From: Hamiltosporidium tvaerminnensis
Taxonomy: Eukaryota > Microsporidia > Dubosqiidae
Reading direction: 5' to 3'
Length of the DNA stretch: 64,000 nt
NCBI GenBank assembly: GCA_022605425.2
Contig: CM061253.1
Location: 578,501-642,500, forward strand
Part shown: piece by piece, positions 41,430 to 52,477 of the stretch
How positions within the stretch are numbered: the first letter of the stretch is position 1
Layout of the letters: the number at the start of each line of letters is the position of its first letter
Notes under the pieces: model-generated
Told to the model about the DNA's origin: nothing
The model's input: the letters and a program-made list of their open reading frames with translations, nothing else
Database searches by the model: none
Position numbers and translations under genes: made by a program

Positions 41430-42670
41430 AGAGCGAACATTGTTTATTCAACTCTTGGATTTCCGGAAAAAAGTAAAGAAATATTGACTAGACGAGCAGC
41501 AATCCTAAAGGTGGAAAGTACCAATAGAACCCACCATCTGAAATAGAAAGCTTCTTAAAAGTGAAATATAGGTTGGAAGAAGAGGTCACTGAGAAGAATT
41601 TAGTAGATGCTCAACTTGCAAAATTATAAGACGAAAACTTCATTCAAAGTTATATAATATAAGAAAAATTTGGCTTGTGTTTAGTCACTCTACTAGATGG
41701 GTAAAGAAGAAGAGTGTTAGACCACTGATGAAGCGTTCTGCTGCTATATTTAGATAGAAATGTATTCTGAGGAGGAAAAAGTATTTACTAACACCGTAAT
41801 GAATCCGTTAAAACTGTAGATATCCTAGCAACTCGATATGAGAAAATACTAGGCCATGGCTACACCAGACGGCGTAAGGAAGTGGTAAGATACCAGCACC
41901 CTCTCTTTCTAAACAAATAAAGATATAGTCTTCAAACCGAATTGGAAGCCAACAGTTCAATAAATTTTTAACAACAAGCATACGGAGATAAGACTGGACA
42001 CCGGGGTAAGAACTGCTGTCAAGATTCGGAATTATAGACCCGATATATTTATTTTAGATAAAAGAAAAAATATTCTGATATTCATTGAAGTAGGAATTAC
42101 ATTCCAAAATTCACTTCAAATAGTGTAAACTGCCCAACTTATGAAGTATGATCTGCTAACTAATGAGTTAGGTCTTATTTATATGTGTAGTGTTTATTTA
42201 ATCCCCGTATGTGACAACCTGGGAGGATATTTTGACAAAATACCATAAGTCACACCTCAAAAGACAGCAAATCTCTCATAATGCAAAATATACATTCATT
42301 CATAGTACTTAAGCAGACGGTCGAAACAATTTAGTTTGATCAAAGAAAGAATTTATTCTGGTCAAAATCAAGCTGAGAAACTGCATCAAGGGGTGTTAGT
42401 AATAGAGCCGAAATCCAAGAAGAACAATATTATCTTTAAAACAAGCCACTAACGATGAAGATGGTGTTAAGCATTTAAGAAAAGGAACTAATATTCCTTG
42501 ATTTCAGAAGGATGAACTACATTAAAGAACACTATGCTAAACATAAATGAAAGGTTGGATTTAGAAGAAGAGACGATTGTAGTACAAAAGGTAGAAGCAA
42601 ACGCAGTAAACTGGAAAAATGGGTTCAACCGTGAAATTATGGAAAAAAATAAAAGAAAAGTGAAAAGTAT
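41430..42670 (+). pseudogene. Decayed R4-clade element copy
   Basis: The plus strand follows the protein at 38,593-39,753 throughout. TRRAAILKVES lies at about 41,490, the zinc-knuckle region with ILATRYEKILGHGYTRRRKE at about 41,830-41,880, the endonuclease RNYRPDIFILDKRKNILIFI near 42,020-42,080, and the acidic 3' frame at about 42,530-42,620. Frameshifts and stops break it throughout. It is collinear and in the opposite orientation to the cleaner copy, so these are two separate insertions and not one event. Confidence 0.85.
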
Positions 42671-42689
42671 AAGAACAATAAAAGTATCT

Positions 42690-42900
42690 CGTCGTGATGA
42701 AAAAGACAAATGATGCAAGAAATCAATGTCTGGATTTTCGCTAAGTGCAAGATTATAAAATTTTTTCTTATCTTTACAAATCCTTTAAGAATTAGAAGGC
42801 TACTAAATGGCAAGACTTTTTCTAGAAATCTGTTTTGTAATTTTCATGTAACTAGAATAGAAAAATTGGCTGAAGTTGTTAGTAATTGTCGTAATTTTTC
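42690..42900 (+). repeat. Partial, diverged RepA copy
   Basis: The reading frame here (NVWIFAKCKIIKFF ... LLNGKTFSRNLFCNFHVTRI ... AEVVSNCRN) parallels the RepA ORF (GLRNGETFSTNLFVVFYVTR ... AEHVGNCHV). It adjoins the 3' end of the R4 pseudogene directly. No complete ends were found. Confidence 0.55.
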
Positions 42901-43129
42901 GTCCGGCTTATATATAGGGAAATATCTTTTAAAAATTTCTATTTATTTACAAAGAAGGGAAATCATTAAAATAGGGATTAAGCAAAAAAAATGCATATTA
43001 TTATCAATCAAAATGCTTTCTGGATATTTTAGAATGATTTTTTTTTTGAAGTATAAAATTTGAATACTTAAATGAAATAAAGTCAAAGAATAATTAATTT
43101 TTTTTTAAAAAATAATCGTTTTTAAATCA

Positions 43130-43530
43130 CCTCGGGTGATCATTTTTGTTACTATCTTCTCATTGAAAATTTCTATAATAGTAAAAACGTTTTATATGAC
43201 ATTTTTTCGTTAAACCACAATTTGATTTTTTTATAGTTCGTTTGGGTATTTCCTACTTTTGAAAAACCTTTATTTGCTCTAATTCTATTTTTCTTCACAA
43301 TTACTTTGCTTTGGTATAAAAAGTTAAACAACATATTTGCCCAAATGATTGCTATAGATGCAAACCATCCTTCATTAATTGGTTTTCGAAATTGTTTCTT
43401 TCTTTTTCTTTAAAAAAATCTTTGTATAAATCAAGTAAGAAAATATAAATAAAAGAGGTGAAAAGAAGAATAGAAAGAGAAGATTAGCAGAAATAAAACT
43501 TTATACTATGCATCTTTACTGTTGTAAATG
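43130..43530 (+). repeat. Third copy of an arm non-coding segment
   Basis: aaacaacatatttgcccaaa and tgattgctatagatgcaaac near 43,326-43,360 match aaacaacatatttgctcaaa and tgattgctatagatgtaaaa in the right arm near 53,273-53,310, and the mirror at 23,160-23,200. Flanking blocks (agaagaatagaaagagaaga against gaaaaatagaaagagcagtt) continue the match. This is older than the arm duplication and lies in the spacer. Confidence 0.6.
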
Positions 43531-45070
43531 AGCATAATGAAGCTATATAATTGGTTCAAATATAACCCAGTTACTTCATGAGATTATCTACATCGAATTA
43601 TCCAACATTGATGAGATATAATAATCAATGATAAGTTATAGTTTTGGTCACGTATAAATATAAATATACGTAAGTTTTAAATTTACATGTTTTTTCATAA
43701 TAATTTTTTTATTTACTTTGAAAAAAACTAGTGGTAGGGCATACAAACCCAACCGTCAGTATAAGAGTTGTAGTTTCTGCAAATATTATCATGGTTAATA
43801 GGCCAGAATTTACATCTGAAAACCTAATTCAGTTCTCGGTCAATTTAATATTTACCTTTCAAAAAATAAAAGTTTGCAGTAAGCTGAGAACATAAACAAT
43901 CCAAATAAAGATGTCTATGGAAAGCCTTCATTTAGCCCATCCCAAATTCACTTGTATCGATTTTTTTTTTCATATGATAATGCAAGTCATAGAAAAATAT
44001 TAAGATTATATATATCAGTATTAAAACTTCAACTTTTCTTATACCGATTAATTCGTTAATTATCAGAATTATAGTTTAGTCATTAATTCGAAAGTAAAAT
44101 ATTTTTGAATTTATTTTATTTTATTTATCTAGTGGATATTTCCATAGTACATTGTTCGGTTAAACATGAAACGTTATGAGATAAAAAAATTAATGATAAG
44201 AAATCAAAACTGGATATGCTTAATTAATATCAAATTATATTTCTAGGAATTATAAATACTACCTGAGAAAAAAAAATTGCTTCAATTGCTACGAAAAGTT
44301 TATTTTCCTATAAATAATCAATTTTCCCTACAAACGTTTTTAGAAAGTTCTATGAAAATGAACCTTAAGTCTCTTTCATAATAAGACATCTCTGTGTATT
44401 TAGAATCAACCCTATTTTTTGATCAGTTAAACATTTTAGAATTTCCCAGAATGTTTCTACAAGAATATAAAATATTTTATAAACAAATCAAATCATAAAA
44501 AAAAAATAAAAAACAATTCTATAAAAAAATTCCTTAAATAAATAAAAATTCGTCATAATTTCTATCAACCACATACCTTGAAAAACATTGTTAAAATATT
44601 AAAGTCTTATAAATGTATTTCTAAACGTGTAATTTACTTCTACATGTTATCAATAAAATATTCAAAAAAATAGAAATTAACAGTAATTTTTCGGAGCAAA
44701 ATTCTAAAACCAATGCTTTTTTTATCAATTGTCATTTTTTTATTTACGTTTTCAATTTTTTTCTATGTTTCTTTTTCTAATTTTATCTTCTAAAAATATT
44801 TTTATGTAAATAAAAAGCATTTAAACGCTGCTAAATTTATCTTTCTTTGCTACAATTTTAAGTTTTTTCCTGTTAGTGTTTCATAGTAAATTTTATTGTA
44901 ATTATTCTTTTGAATAAAATTTTACACATATTTTAACACATTCCTTAACATTTAACCTTACCTCTAATTATCCTTGATCTTATCATCCATACCCCTCCTC
45001 ATATCCTCCTTCTTCTTATTTCCTTTAGTTTAATTTTTTTTTCTTTGTTAAAACAAATACCTTTAAAATA
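43531..45070. other. AT-rich intergenic region
   Basis: No gene was found. At about 43,770-43,890 a stretch resembles the tRNA-like sequence of 5,911-6,030 (agaatttacatctgaaaacc against tgaatttacattcgaaggcc), possibly an old SINE fragment. The remainder is A/T-rich. Confidence 0.4.
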
Positions 45071-45071
45071 A

Positions 45072-45074
45072 CCC
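45072..45074 (+). promoter_or_regulatory. CCC motif before RPN3
   Basis: AATAACCCTTATG places CCC two bases before the RPN3 start at 45,077. It matches the arrangement at the PIG-U, LRR and glutaredoxin genes. Confidence 0.5.
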
Positions 45075-45076
45075 TT

Positions 45077-46390
45077 ATGAAAGACACAGAAATGTTCACA
45101 ACAATACTCCATCTTACACCTAAAGATCCATTAAAAGCAACCACACTTCTTCGTAGCCACCTAAACACACTAACACCAACATCTGAGCCTACTACACCAT
45201 CAGCCGAAATATTTTTTCATGCAGTTCAACTAACAAATCTAATCAAACAAAAAAAATACGACACTGTTTTAGAAATAAGCATTACACTTATAAAAAAGCA
45301 TTTTCATATTTCCAACATATTCCAACATAACTACGACTACATAACACTTATTGATCAGATGTATTCATCTCCGTGCCTGCGACACTTCGATTTTCCACTT
45401 TCCATAATTCTTTTGTGTTTTTATAATTCTTTTAAAAAAATTCATTCCACAAAAAATTCTCAAATATTTTTTATTCTTTTAAATTTAAATAAAGAAATAC
45501 AAAATACAGAAAGCGTAGGAATTTTAACTGTTGTTGTTTTAGACATTCTTATTAAGAACCACCTATACTCACAAGCACTTCTCCTCATAAACAAATGTAA
45601 TTACACATTAAGAGGAGCATGTCAACTGAGTGGAAGTAAAACCATTGTTGATAGTTTTAGCTTAGGTGATAATATAGAGTTTGGTGTCTTGCAAGAAGAT
45701 AAAGATTCTAAAATCGAAAATTTACACGAAAATATCAAGGATTCTAAATTAGGTAATAAAAATCAGCACAAAACACAAAATACAAGTCAAAGTACTTTTA
45801 TTTCTACTAACTTGTTACATCTTTTCTTCTATTATAAAGGACTGGCTTGTTTGTATCTCGGTGACTACAAATTATCAATTCAGTCCTTTCATTCTTCATT
45901 TATGCTTTCAAAAAATATAAATTTTAAAAAATTTCTAGAAAAATACACAATAATAGCCAATTTATTGATTTCTAACATTTCTTATTTAAAAAAAGTGAAA
46001 TGGACAAAAGAATTAAAAAGTTATTACAAATTATATGTGTGTTTAAAAGATGGGTGTTCGGTAAGGTTTGCACATATTTTGAAGGGGTGTGAATATGAAT
46101 TTAAAAAAGATAAAGTTTTATTGCTAATAAGAAGAATGTGGGTTAGAATATTAATGGAAGGGCTTAGAAAAATAGGAATGGTTTATGAAAGGATAGGGTT
46201 AAGTGATGTAGGGGTTAAGTTAAATATTGAGAGAGAAGATGTAGAGTTTATTGTTATGAAAGGTGTTAAGGCCAAGGTTCTTGAAGGGTGGATTGAAGGG
46301 GATGTTTTGTGTGTGGGTGGTGGGTTTAGAGAAAGGGGTGGGTATAAAATAAGAGAGGCTTTGGATGTAGGAGATGTAGTTATTGATTAG
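45077..46390 (+). CDS. RPN3: 26S proteasome regulatory subunit Rpn3 (PSMD3)
   Basis: A 437-residue PCI-domain protein matching Rpn3/PSMD3, a scaffold subunit of the 19S lid of the 26S proteasome. TPR-like helices end with LFFYYKGLACLYLGDYKLSI at about 250-270 (family: YY-GRI-A-QLDYS-A). The PCI winged helix follows at 348-437: RRMWVRILMEGLRKIGMVYE, then RIGLSDVGVKLNIEREDVEF and IVMKGVKAKVLEGWIEGD (family: RLRHNVIKTGIRMISLSYSR, RISLADIAKKLQL, AEYIVAKAIRDGVIEA). It is shorter than the yeast and human subunits (over 500), mainly at the C terminus and in the middle. A low-complexity K/N/S-rich insertion lies at about 205-250. The 3' end of the gene is unusually G-rich on the coding strand. The start follows a CCC motif. 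Confidence 0.9.
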   Translation: MKDTEMFTTILHLTPKDPLKATTLLRSHLNTLTPTSEPTTPSAEIFFHAVQLTNLIKQKKYDTVLEISITLIKKHFHISNIFQHNYDYITLIDQMYSSPCLRHFDFPLSIILLCFYNSFKKIHSTKNSQIFFILLNLNKEIQNTESVGILTVVVLDILIKNHLYSQALLLINKCNYTLRGACQLSGSKTIVDSFSLGDNIEFGVLQEDKDSKIENLHENIKDSKLGNKNQHKTQNTSQSTFISTNLLHLFFYYKGLACLYLGDYKLSIQSFHSSFMLSKNINFKKFLEKYTIIANLLISNISYLKKVKWTKELKSYYKLYVCLKDGCSVRFAHILKGCEYEFKKDKVLLLIRRMWVRILMEGLRKIGMVYERIGLSDVGVKLNIEREDVEFIVMKGVKAKVLEGWIEGDVLCVGGGFRERGGYKIREALDVGDVVID

Positions 46391-46584
46391 TAAGAGAGGT
46401 ATTAATGATAAAGGGTGGGTAATAAATAAGAGTAGATTAAGAGGGGGTTAGTAATACTAGTAGTAATTATAAGGGTGTTAGTAATAAGGAATATAAATAA
46501 AAGTAGTATGTAAGAAAGATGTTAGTGATTGTAATAAAGATATTGTTGGTTCTTATTTCATTTTTTTTCTTTCCACGTAAATCA
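46391..46584 (+). other. Purine-rich 3' region of RPN3
   Basis: Repeated G-rich words (aagggtgggtaat, agagggggttagtaata, aagggtgttagtaataagga) follow the RPN3 stop. They look like degenerate short-period sequence rather than a gene. The minus-strand equivalent recurs around 47,570-47,640 (taacaccccctaat). Confidence 0.4.
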
Positions 46585-47310
46585 CTTTATCTAAAAGTAT
46601 CACATCTTTTTAAAATATTGGCAAGTGTTATATTTGTTTTCATGACATTAACCCAGTTCTAGGTTTAACATAAATAATTGCTACCCCAACACTTCATCAG
46701 TACCCCCTGCGATGCCAAGTCCCAAAGCCTTTCATCTACCAGGTGTGTAGAACCTAATTACTAGGCGAGGCAGTTGCCCGGTGTTCGTTAATGTCCGTTG
46801 CATGGAGTGTGATCGAAGGCCGAAGCCCCCCTGGGTTCCTCCAAGACTATGCAGCATTCCCACTTACTCTACACTTTCTGAACCCAATAAACCTCTAGCT
46901 AAGATATATTTCAGAGATTTACATAGGGTCCACCTAGACAGTGCAATGTCATACCAACAGGTATTATCTGCTACTTAGCTCTCCCGGCTTTTAATGGTTT
47001 TTTGTTTCGTATCTCCCAGGCGCTAAGTCTTCTAACCCGAGTGAGCAAGGCTAGGTTTCCATGTTTTTACATGGCAATTACCTGCTAGTTCAGCTGCGGT
47101 CTGCAATCTGGTTAGTAAAAAACTACAAAAAAATCGTAGAAAAAGATTTGCCCTTTCGTCGATATTCTCCTCTTTAAACATACTCCCATGGAACAATCGG
47201 AACTTTAGTGTCCTTTTATGCCTACCAAAAATCCAATCAATGATCTTCACACCAGTTTTATACATTCATTGCCAAGCAGAAAGTTTTTTATGTGGTTATC
47301 CTCCTTCCAC
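46585..47310 (-). mobile_element. RepA retroposon copy
   Basis: A 726-bp RepA copy on the minus strand with both family ends (ctttatctaaaagtatcaca at 46,585; ttatcctccttccac ending at 47,310). Its frame keeps the RepA C terminus (LQTAAELAGNCHVKTWKPSL) and has diverged upstream. I could not find a clear target duplication. Confidence 0.8.
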
Positions 47311-47429
47311 TACTTGTTTTATTATTACTATTTTTAATTGTGTTCGTAGTGAAATATCCTAATTTAATAACACCATTTAGACATTATTATCTTATAATAC
47401 TATATAACACCCTTTAAATATCAGTAGAT

Positions 47430-47560
47430 TTATAATCATTACTAACACACTTTAAATATCTGTAAATTTATAAATTACTAAAACCCTTTAAATATCTTTA
47501 AATATCTTTAAATATCTTTAAATTTATAATTACTAACACACTTTAAATATTCGTAAATTT
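47430..47560. repeat. Short AT tandem repeats
   Basis: A word of about 10 bp, ctttaaatat, repeats in tandem at about 47,477-47,520 and recurs in looser form (acactttaaatat..gtaaatttata) on both sides. It separates RepA from the glutaredoxin gene. Confidence 0.7.
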
Positions 47561-47669
47561 ATAAGTATAGCTAACACCCATTATTATAACACCCCCTAAT
47601 ACACCTACCTTACCTAAAACAACACCCCTTATTTCTCTTACATTTTAAGAAATAAAACTATAAAAAAAA

Positions 47670-47672
47670 CCC
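47670..47672 (+). promoter_or_regulatory. CCC motif abutting the glutaredoxin start
   Basis: AAAACCCATG puts CCC directly next to the ATG at 47,673. This decides the start: a second in-frame Met seven residues downstream has no such motif. Confidence 0.5.
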
Positions 47673-48008
47673 ATGAAAATTCAAAATAAAATGGAAAACA
47701 GAGAAGTAGAAATACAAGAAAATGAAAAATTAGAAAAGGAATTGGAAGAAAAATTACAAGAAAATGAAAACATAATGTTAGGCAAAGAAATTTGTCCATT
47801 TACAACAGCAGCACAAGATCTTCTTAAGCAAAGAGAAATTTCATATAAATATTATCCTAAAGAGTCAAATCCCTTACTTACACAAGCTATAAGCTCATTA
47901 CACGGTGGTAAAACCTTTCCACAGGTTTTTCTTAAAAAGAAATATATTGGAGGTCTTAATGAGATGCAAATATATTTTAATGCAGATTGTAATAATCGTG
48001 AAGAATAA
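47673..48008 (+). CDS. Glutaredoxin-like protein
   Basis: A 111-residue protein with a thioredoxin fold. After a charged, Glu/Lys-rich N-terminal extension of about 35 residues comes EICPFTTAAQDLLKQREISY, where CPFT takes the place of the CPYC active site. Then KTFPQVFLKKKYIGGLNEMQ carries the family TVPxVF cis-Pro motif (here TFP) and the GG glutathione-binding turn. With one active-site Cys it would act by a monothiol-type glutathione-dependent mechanism, probably in the cytosol, in redox control or iron-sulfur handling. The exact role is not shown by the sequence. The gene straddles the inner edge of the right inverted arm: homology with the left arm begins at about 47,917, inside TFPQVF. 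Confidence 0.82.
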   Translation: MKIQNKMENREVEIQENEKLEKELEEKLQENENIMLGKEICPFTTAAQDLLKQREISYKYYPKESNPLLTQAISSLHGGKTFPQVFLKKKYIGGLNEMQIYFNADCNNREE

Positions 48009-48039
48009 ATAAAGGAGGTTTATACTAGTTTTAGTTGTT

Positions 48040-48160
48040 TTATATATTTTGTTGTTAGTCTTTTATATTTTAGTGTTAGTCTTTTATATTTTGGTGTAAG
48101 TTGTCTTATATTTTAGTGTAAGTTGTCTTATATTTTAGTGTAAGTTGTTTTATATTTCTG
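48040..48160 (+). repeat. 22-bp tandem repeat downstream of glutaredoxin
   Basis: A unit close to agtgtaagttgtcttatatt plus tt repeats about five times with few changes (for example at 48,093, 48,115 and 48,137). It lies just after the glutaredoxin stop and within the inner tip of the right arm. It could serve as a length-variable marker. Confidence 0.75.
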
Positions 48161-48414
48161 CTATTATTAGTCTCATGTTATTCCTTAAATTTATTGTTAA
48201 GACTAATAATAAAGTACGTTTTTAACACCTTTTAATTTTAAGTACCTATCTAACGCATCATATCTAATACTATAATATCTAACATCTTAATTACTCAGGG
48301 GTGTTACGAGTTAATGTGAGTATTAACATCTTTTAGCATAAATTTTCACTTTTCATGATCAAGAAAATATTTTTTTCCATTCGTCTATGCTAAGGTTAAA
48401 GAAAAATTTTTTTG

Positions 48415-51395
48415 AAATTTTTAGTTTTTTGGCGATTCAGAAGTCTTTGGCTTTTACGAGTGGAAATGTACACTTTTTACGTACCTCTTTTATCTGGAAT
48501 TTGTTTAAGAGAATCTAGTCCTCAAAGTCTTGTTCTTTTAACATCATTTACCGGGCCTAAATCCGATGCATGGTCTCAAGTAGATGGATATTACGAATCA
48601 GCAACTCATTTTGTTACTTGCCTCAGATCCCGTGTATTTTCGAGATTTTTTCGTTTCCATATGTATAGTGTCGCTTACATGGAATTGTTCAAATATCGAT
48701 GTTTAACGACCGTACATCACTTACGCTCCAGGGATAGTTCTATATATATTTTTCTTGTTTCTGCACAATAAAGTCGAGATTTTCGTTTTCTTGTGAGTCA
48801 ATATTTCCTTTTTTCCTGCTTTATTTCTCCAATATTTTCAATATTGCTTGTCAGAAACACGATTAGATATAAACAAAATATGCTTTAATAAAGATATCCA
48901 TCTCGAGAAAGTATCGTAGAATATTTAGATGCTTTTTTGAACTTATTATGTAGTTTGTTTTATTGTCATAGATAAAAAGACTTTTTTTCGTGTTTGATCT
49001 ACAATCTTTTCTATATAATCAAAAAGGTAGTCTACTTTTTCTGCTATGATACCGATATCATGTACCCGATTAACCAATAAATTTATTTGTTTCATAGATA
49101 TTATAACTATTTTTTTATCTTTTTCTTAGATTTTTTTTGCGTTGTTTTTAGATGCCATACAGGTGATTAAATCCCTTTTTTATAACCATACAAATATCAA
49201 TATCTGTCGTTTATATTCTTCTATTAAGATTCATGTCTTTGCCGAATTGATTTATATTCAATCAAACTTATGATTTTTAGGTGAATTTTCGAGTTTACAG
49301 GTTTTAAAATAAAAATAATATTATTACCCGCTATTATATGCATATTTATAGATTATTAAAGCCAGTTACATGAATTAATTGTAGTCGTAGCATTATTTTT
49401 GAAAAACAATCTTCCGGAATTATTTAGTCGATTTTTGATCTTCCTTTTCTTTTCTAAAACCAGCTTTTCATTCACCGATGATATTTTATAAGTATGATTT
49501 GAGACGTTTCGCTATACTTTCTGTAGGGTTTTGTATGTGTGAGTTAGAAGTTATGTCGGCTTAAAATTTGAGAAATTAATATCAGGTTTTTCTGTACATC
49601 GGCACAAAAAGAATCTTATTTAAATATTCTGTGCCTTTGAAAATGTTTCATACGCCTCAGATTGACGAGAAAACGTCTTCTTTTAGCGCCTTAACACGTT
49701 ACTTTAAAAATAATATTGTTTATGAGCTTTTCACTGCATAGTTGCTTGATTTTCATATAATACATTCGCGTATAATTTATTAAGTGTATTCGTTACCTTC
49801 GCTATTTTTATTGGTGATTTTGTTTGAAACTCCAAAGATTTTGCGATATTCTTTCATTTCAATAGATCGTGAGAGATTTTTTTTTGTATCTGCCCTCAAA
49901 CCCAGACATTTTTCAGTCTTTACAACACTATACGAAAAATCAGAATAGCAACTTTTCTGATTCGCAAACCTCTTATTGCGTCTTTTATATACGCAAACAT
50001 TTCTCTTTTTCGTTTATTTTATGGGTCTGATTATGTTATCAGTCTTTTTTCATCATTCTATCTTCCTTTTCTTGTTCTACATACGTGTGAGGCTTTGTCC
50101 TGGCAATTGTCGAGTGGTTTTGTACCGCTAAAAATATATTTTTCCAATTTATATACCGCCTGATTAGCGCGTATGTCGCCAATTCTTTTTACTCAAACTA
50201 GCGTATGTCTTTTGGTGTGCTTATTAGCCTAGTTTTAGTTTAGTCACACCTTTGTTAGTATTTTTAGCCTTTTTCATATCTTTTTGTTTCACCTCTTATG
50301 TTCTAATTCGGTAGCTTCAAAATAATTTTTACTTTATAAAATTATACCGTGCAAGTCTTTTACACATAGATTTTTTTTGTTTTTCTAAGTCAAATTTCTT
50401 AGCGGAAAAGGTTTTAAACCAAGTACTCCAAAATATTATTTCTTCTAGATTCTATAATTAACACTTAGTTATCTGTAGCTGATTATACTCTCTTATATTT
50501 ACATACAGCTTGCTTAATGAGTGGGTATCTTGTCTTCTCAACCTCTTCATATATTTGATTGATCGATGCTGAGCTGATATTTTTTACGTTCTTTGTGTAT
50601 TTATTTATGTATAAAACGTGTGCTAAAACAGATTGATGCCTTGCTTGTAACAAAGTCAGTTTAGAACAAATCGTTTTTTTTGTTTCCTTATAAACGATTT
50701 CTTTTTCGGTATCTGCTGTTGTACCTTTTCTTTAATCTTATTTAGCGTCTATGTCACCGAGTAGCCTGGTTATATCATTTTTGCGGCTTTAAATATAGTA
50801 TATCTTGTAGGTTGTAAATAATGTATTCTTTATATCATTTTTTTTCATCAGTGGAAGCCTATGAGTATCATTTTGACAAATTAAAGAATCTATTTTCTTC
50901 ATATTCGGTAGATTTTTTCACTTATTTTTTTTAGTATTTTACATTTAAACAATATTATGTTTAAAGGAAATCAATACGCATCATATTATAGAGTAATGTT
51001 CCAATTATAAAAGATTGTTTAGTCTTCGATTTCGACTAAAAATCTTCCTTTCCAATGAACATCTTACAACACTGCAATATTCATTTAATATTATTACTTC
51101 TGAAGCAAAGTATTCATATACCCGTGGCATAAGAATGTCTGCACATTTTAAGGCGTCATCCTTAGCTCATATCTAAGATTCTTTGTTTTTTTAATTAATT
51201 TATAAGAATTTTCGTTTATTGAGTCTTGTTGCGTAACAGTTTTAAAATAGTCATAACATAGTGGTACCTTCCTAAATAGGTTTATCCGGAAGATTAAAAC
51301 TTTCCTTTTGAATCTAAGTTACGGACCGAGGGATTCATAGCCAACTCCTCCCGCACTTTCATTCCTATTAGACCAAACAAACTTTTTTATCCTAT
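48415..51395 (-). pseudogene. Decayed coding element of unknown type, right arm
   Basis: Mirror copy of the unidentified decayed sequence at 25,075-28,064. The minus strand preserves the same broken protein-like runs (for example the stretch equivalent to LFIYDDKTNYIISSKK near 48,960). A plus-strand frame of 119 codons at 48,412-48,771 is an antisense coincidence: the matching left-arm sequence reads better on the other strand. Divergence from the left copy is several percent by eye, more than in the PIG-U gene. Confidence 0.4.
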
Positions 51396-51403
51396 AAATT
51401 ATA

Positions 51404-51407
51404 CCCC
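51404..51407 (+). promoter_or_regulatory. CCCC motif before PIG-U, right arm
   Basis: TATACCCCAAATG, with CCCC two bases before the start at 51,410. Identical to the left-arm copy. Confidence 0.55.
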
Positions 51408-51409
51408 AA

Positions 51410-52477
51410 ATGAAGAATAAAAGTTTAAAATACTTTTTACTTGGTTGTACATTACTAGCAATAAGAAAATATTATAAAAACAATTTAAACATATCATTCA
51501 GCTCAATAAACATTAACAGTCCTCTTTTAGGATATGAAATCCAATTCAGAACAAAATACTGTTTAAAAGAAGAAAATAGAAATAAAAAAGTAGAAAATAC
51601 AAATATTTCACACTTTTTTTACAAATACATTAATATAAAATACTTTGCACCAGTTATGTCACTAACAGACATATTAGTAAGTATATATACAAAAGATATA
51701 AAATATTATTTACTATCCTTATTATTACCTTATGATATATCAAGTATAGAAAATTTATTATTTTTATTACTTCTTAAGGAAAAGTGGTATTCTTTGTTTT
51801 GTGGGTTTGTTTTATCTTTATATTCATATTATTATTTACCTTTTCTTATTCTAATTAGTATTAAATTTTATAAGAGAAATATAAAGATAGGAATGCCGAT
51901 GAGTATAATACTTGGTATAAGTATGTGGATGTATAATATAATATGTAGCATGTTTGATAAGTATAATATTAATAATTACAAAACCACACCTTTATATATT
52001 TTTAAAAGTATATTTTTAATCTGGTATAACAATTATAAAGACTTATACAATATATTACATTATCCTTCTCAAAACATGTTCTGGTATTTATACATGCATA
52101 TGTATAAACAGTATAGTTTATATGTGTATAGTATATTTACAATAACATATTTCTTTATATTTACTATCCTGCCTGTAAATATATCATATGTTCATATTAT
52201 AGTTTTATTATTTTTTAAACCGTGTAATTATAAAAATTTTATACTTTTACCTTTTTTGGAAGGGAATGGAAGAGTATTTACCGAAGAAAAGATGGTTAAT
52301 AAAGAAAGAATTTTTAATGAAGGATGGGTGTTTTTTTGTGTGGTAGGGTTCTTACAGATGTGCGTGAGTTATATGTTTTGTTTTTCGTTGGTTGGAAATA
52401 CCAATTTTATTTATTGGTTGAACTTTTTATGGTTTATAATTGTGTTTGTAGTTATAAGTCATAAGTATAAATTATAA
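51410..52477 (+). CDS. GPI transamidase subunit PIG-U/GAB1, right-arm copy
   Basis: 355 residues, open throughout and nearly identical to the gene at 24,001-25,068. The visible differences are V for F at about residue 82, S for G in LISIKF, N for H in KYNINNYK, F for Y in KSIFLIW, and V for F in QYSLYVYS. All lie in or near hydrophobic segments and are mild. The PIG-U signature QNMFWYLYMHMYKQYSLY and the C-terminal GNTNFIYWLN are unchanged. Higher conservation here than in the flanking non-coding sequence suggests selection or gene conversion maintaining both copies. The role is assumed to be the same: an ER-membrane GPI transamidase subunit. Confidence 0.82.
   Translation: MKNKSLKYFLLGCTLLAIRKYYKNNLNISFSSININSPLLGYEIQFRTKYCLKEENRNKKVENTNISHFFYKYINIKYFAPVMSLTDILVSIYTKDIKYYLLSLLLPYDISSIENLLFLLLLKEKWYSLFCGFVLSLYSYYYLPFLILISIKFYKRNIKIGMPMSIILGISMWMYNIICSMFDKYNINNYKTTPLYIFKSIFLIWYNNYKDLYNILHYPSQNMFWYLYMHMYKQYSLYVYSIFTITYFFIFTILPVNISYVHIIVLLFFKPCNYKNFILLPFLEGNGRVFTEEKMVNKERIFNEGWVFFCVVGFLQMCVSYMFCFSLVGNTNFIYWLNFLWFIIVFVVISHKYKL

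Noticed and set aside
47430-48160. Possible CRISPR array
   Set aside because: The repeats are contiguous tandem units without unique spacers, and the genome is eukaryotic.
48412-48771. Plus-strand ORF of 119 codons near the inner end of the right arm
   Set aside because: It has no family resemblance and is not conserved as a frame in the left-arm mirror. The opposite strand carries the decayed protein-like sequence.
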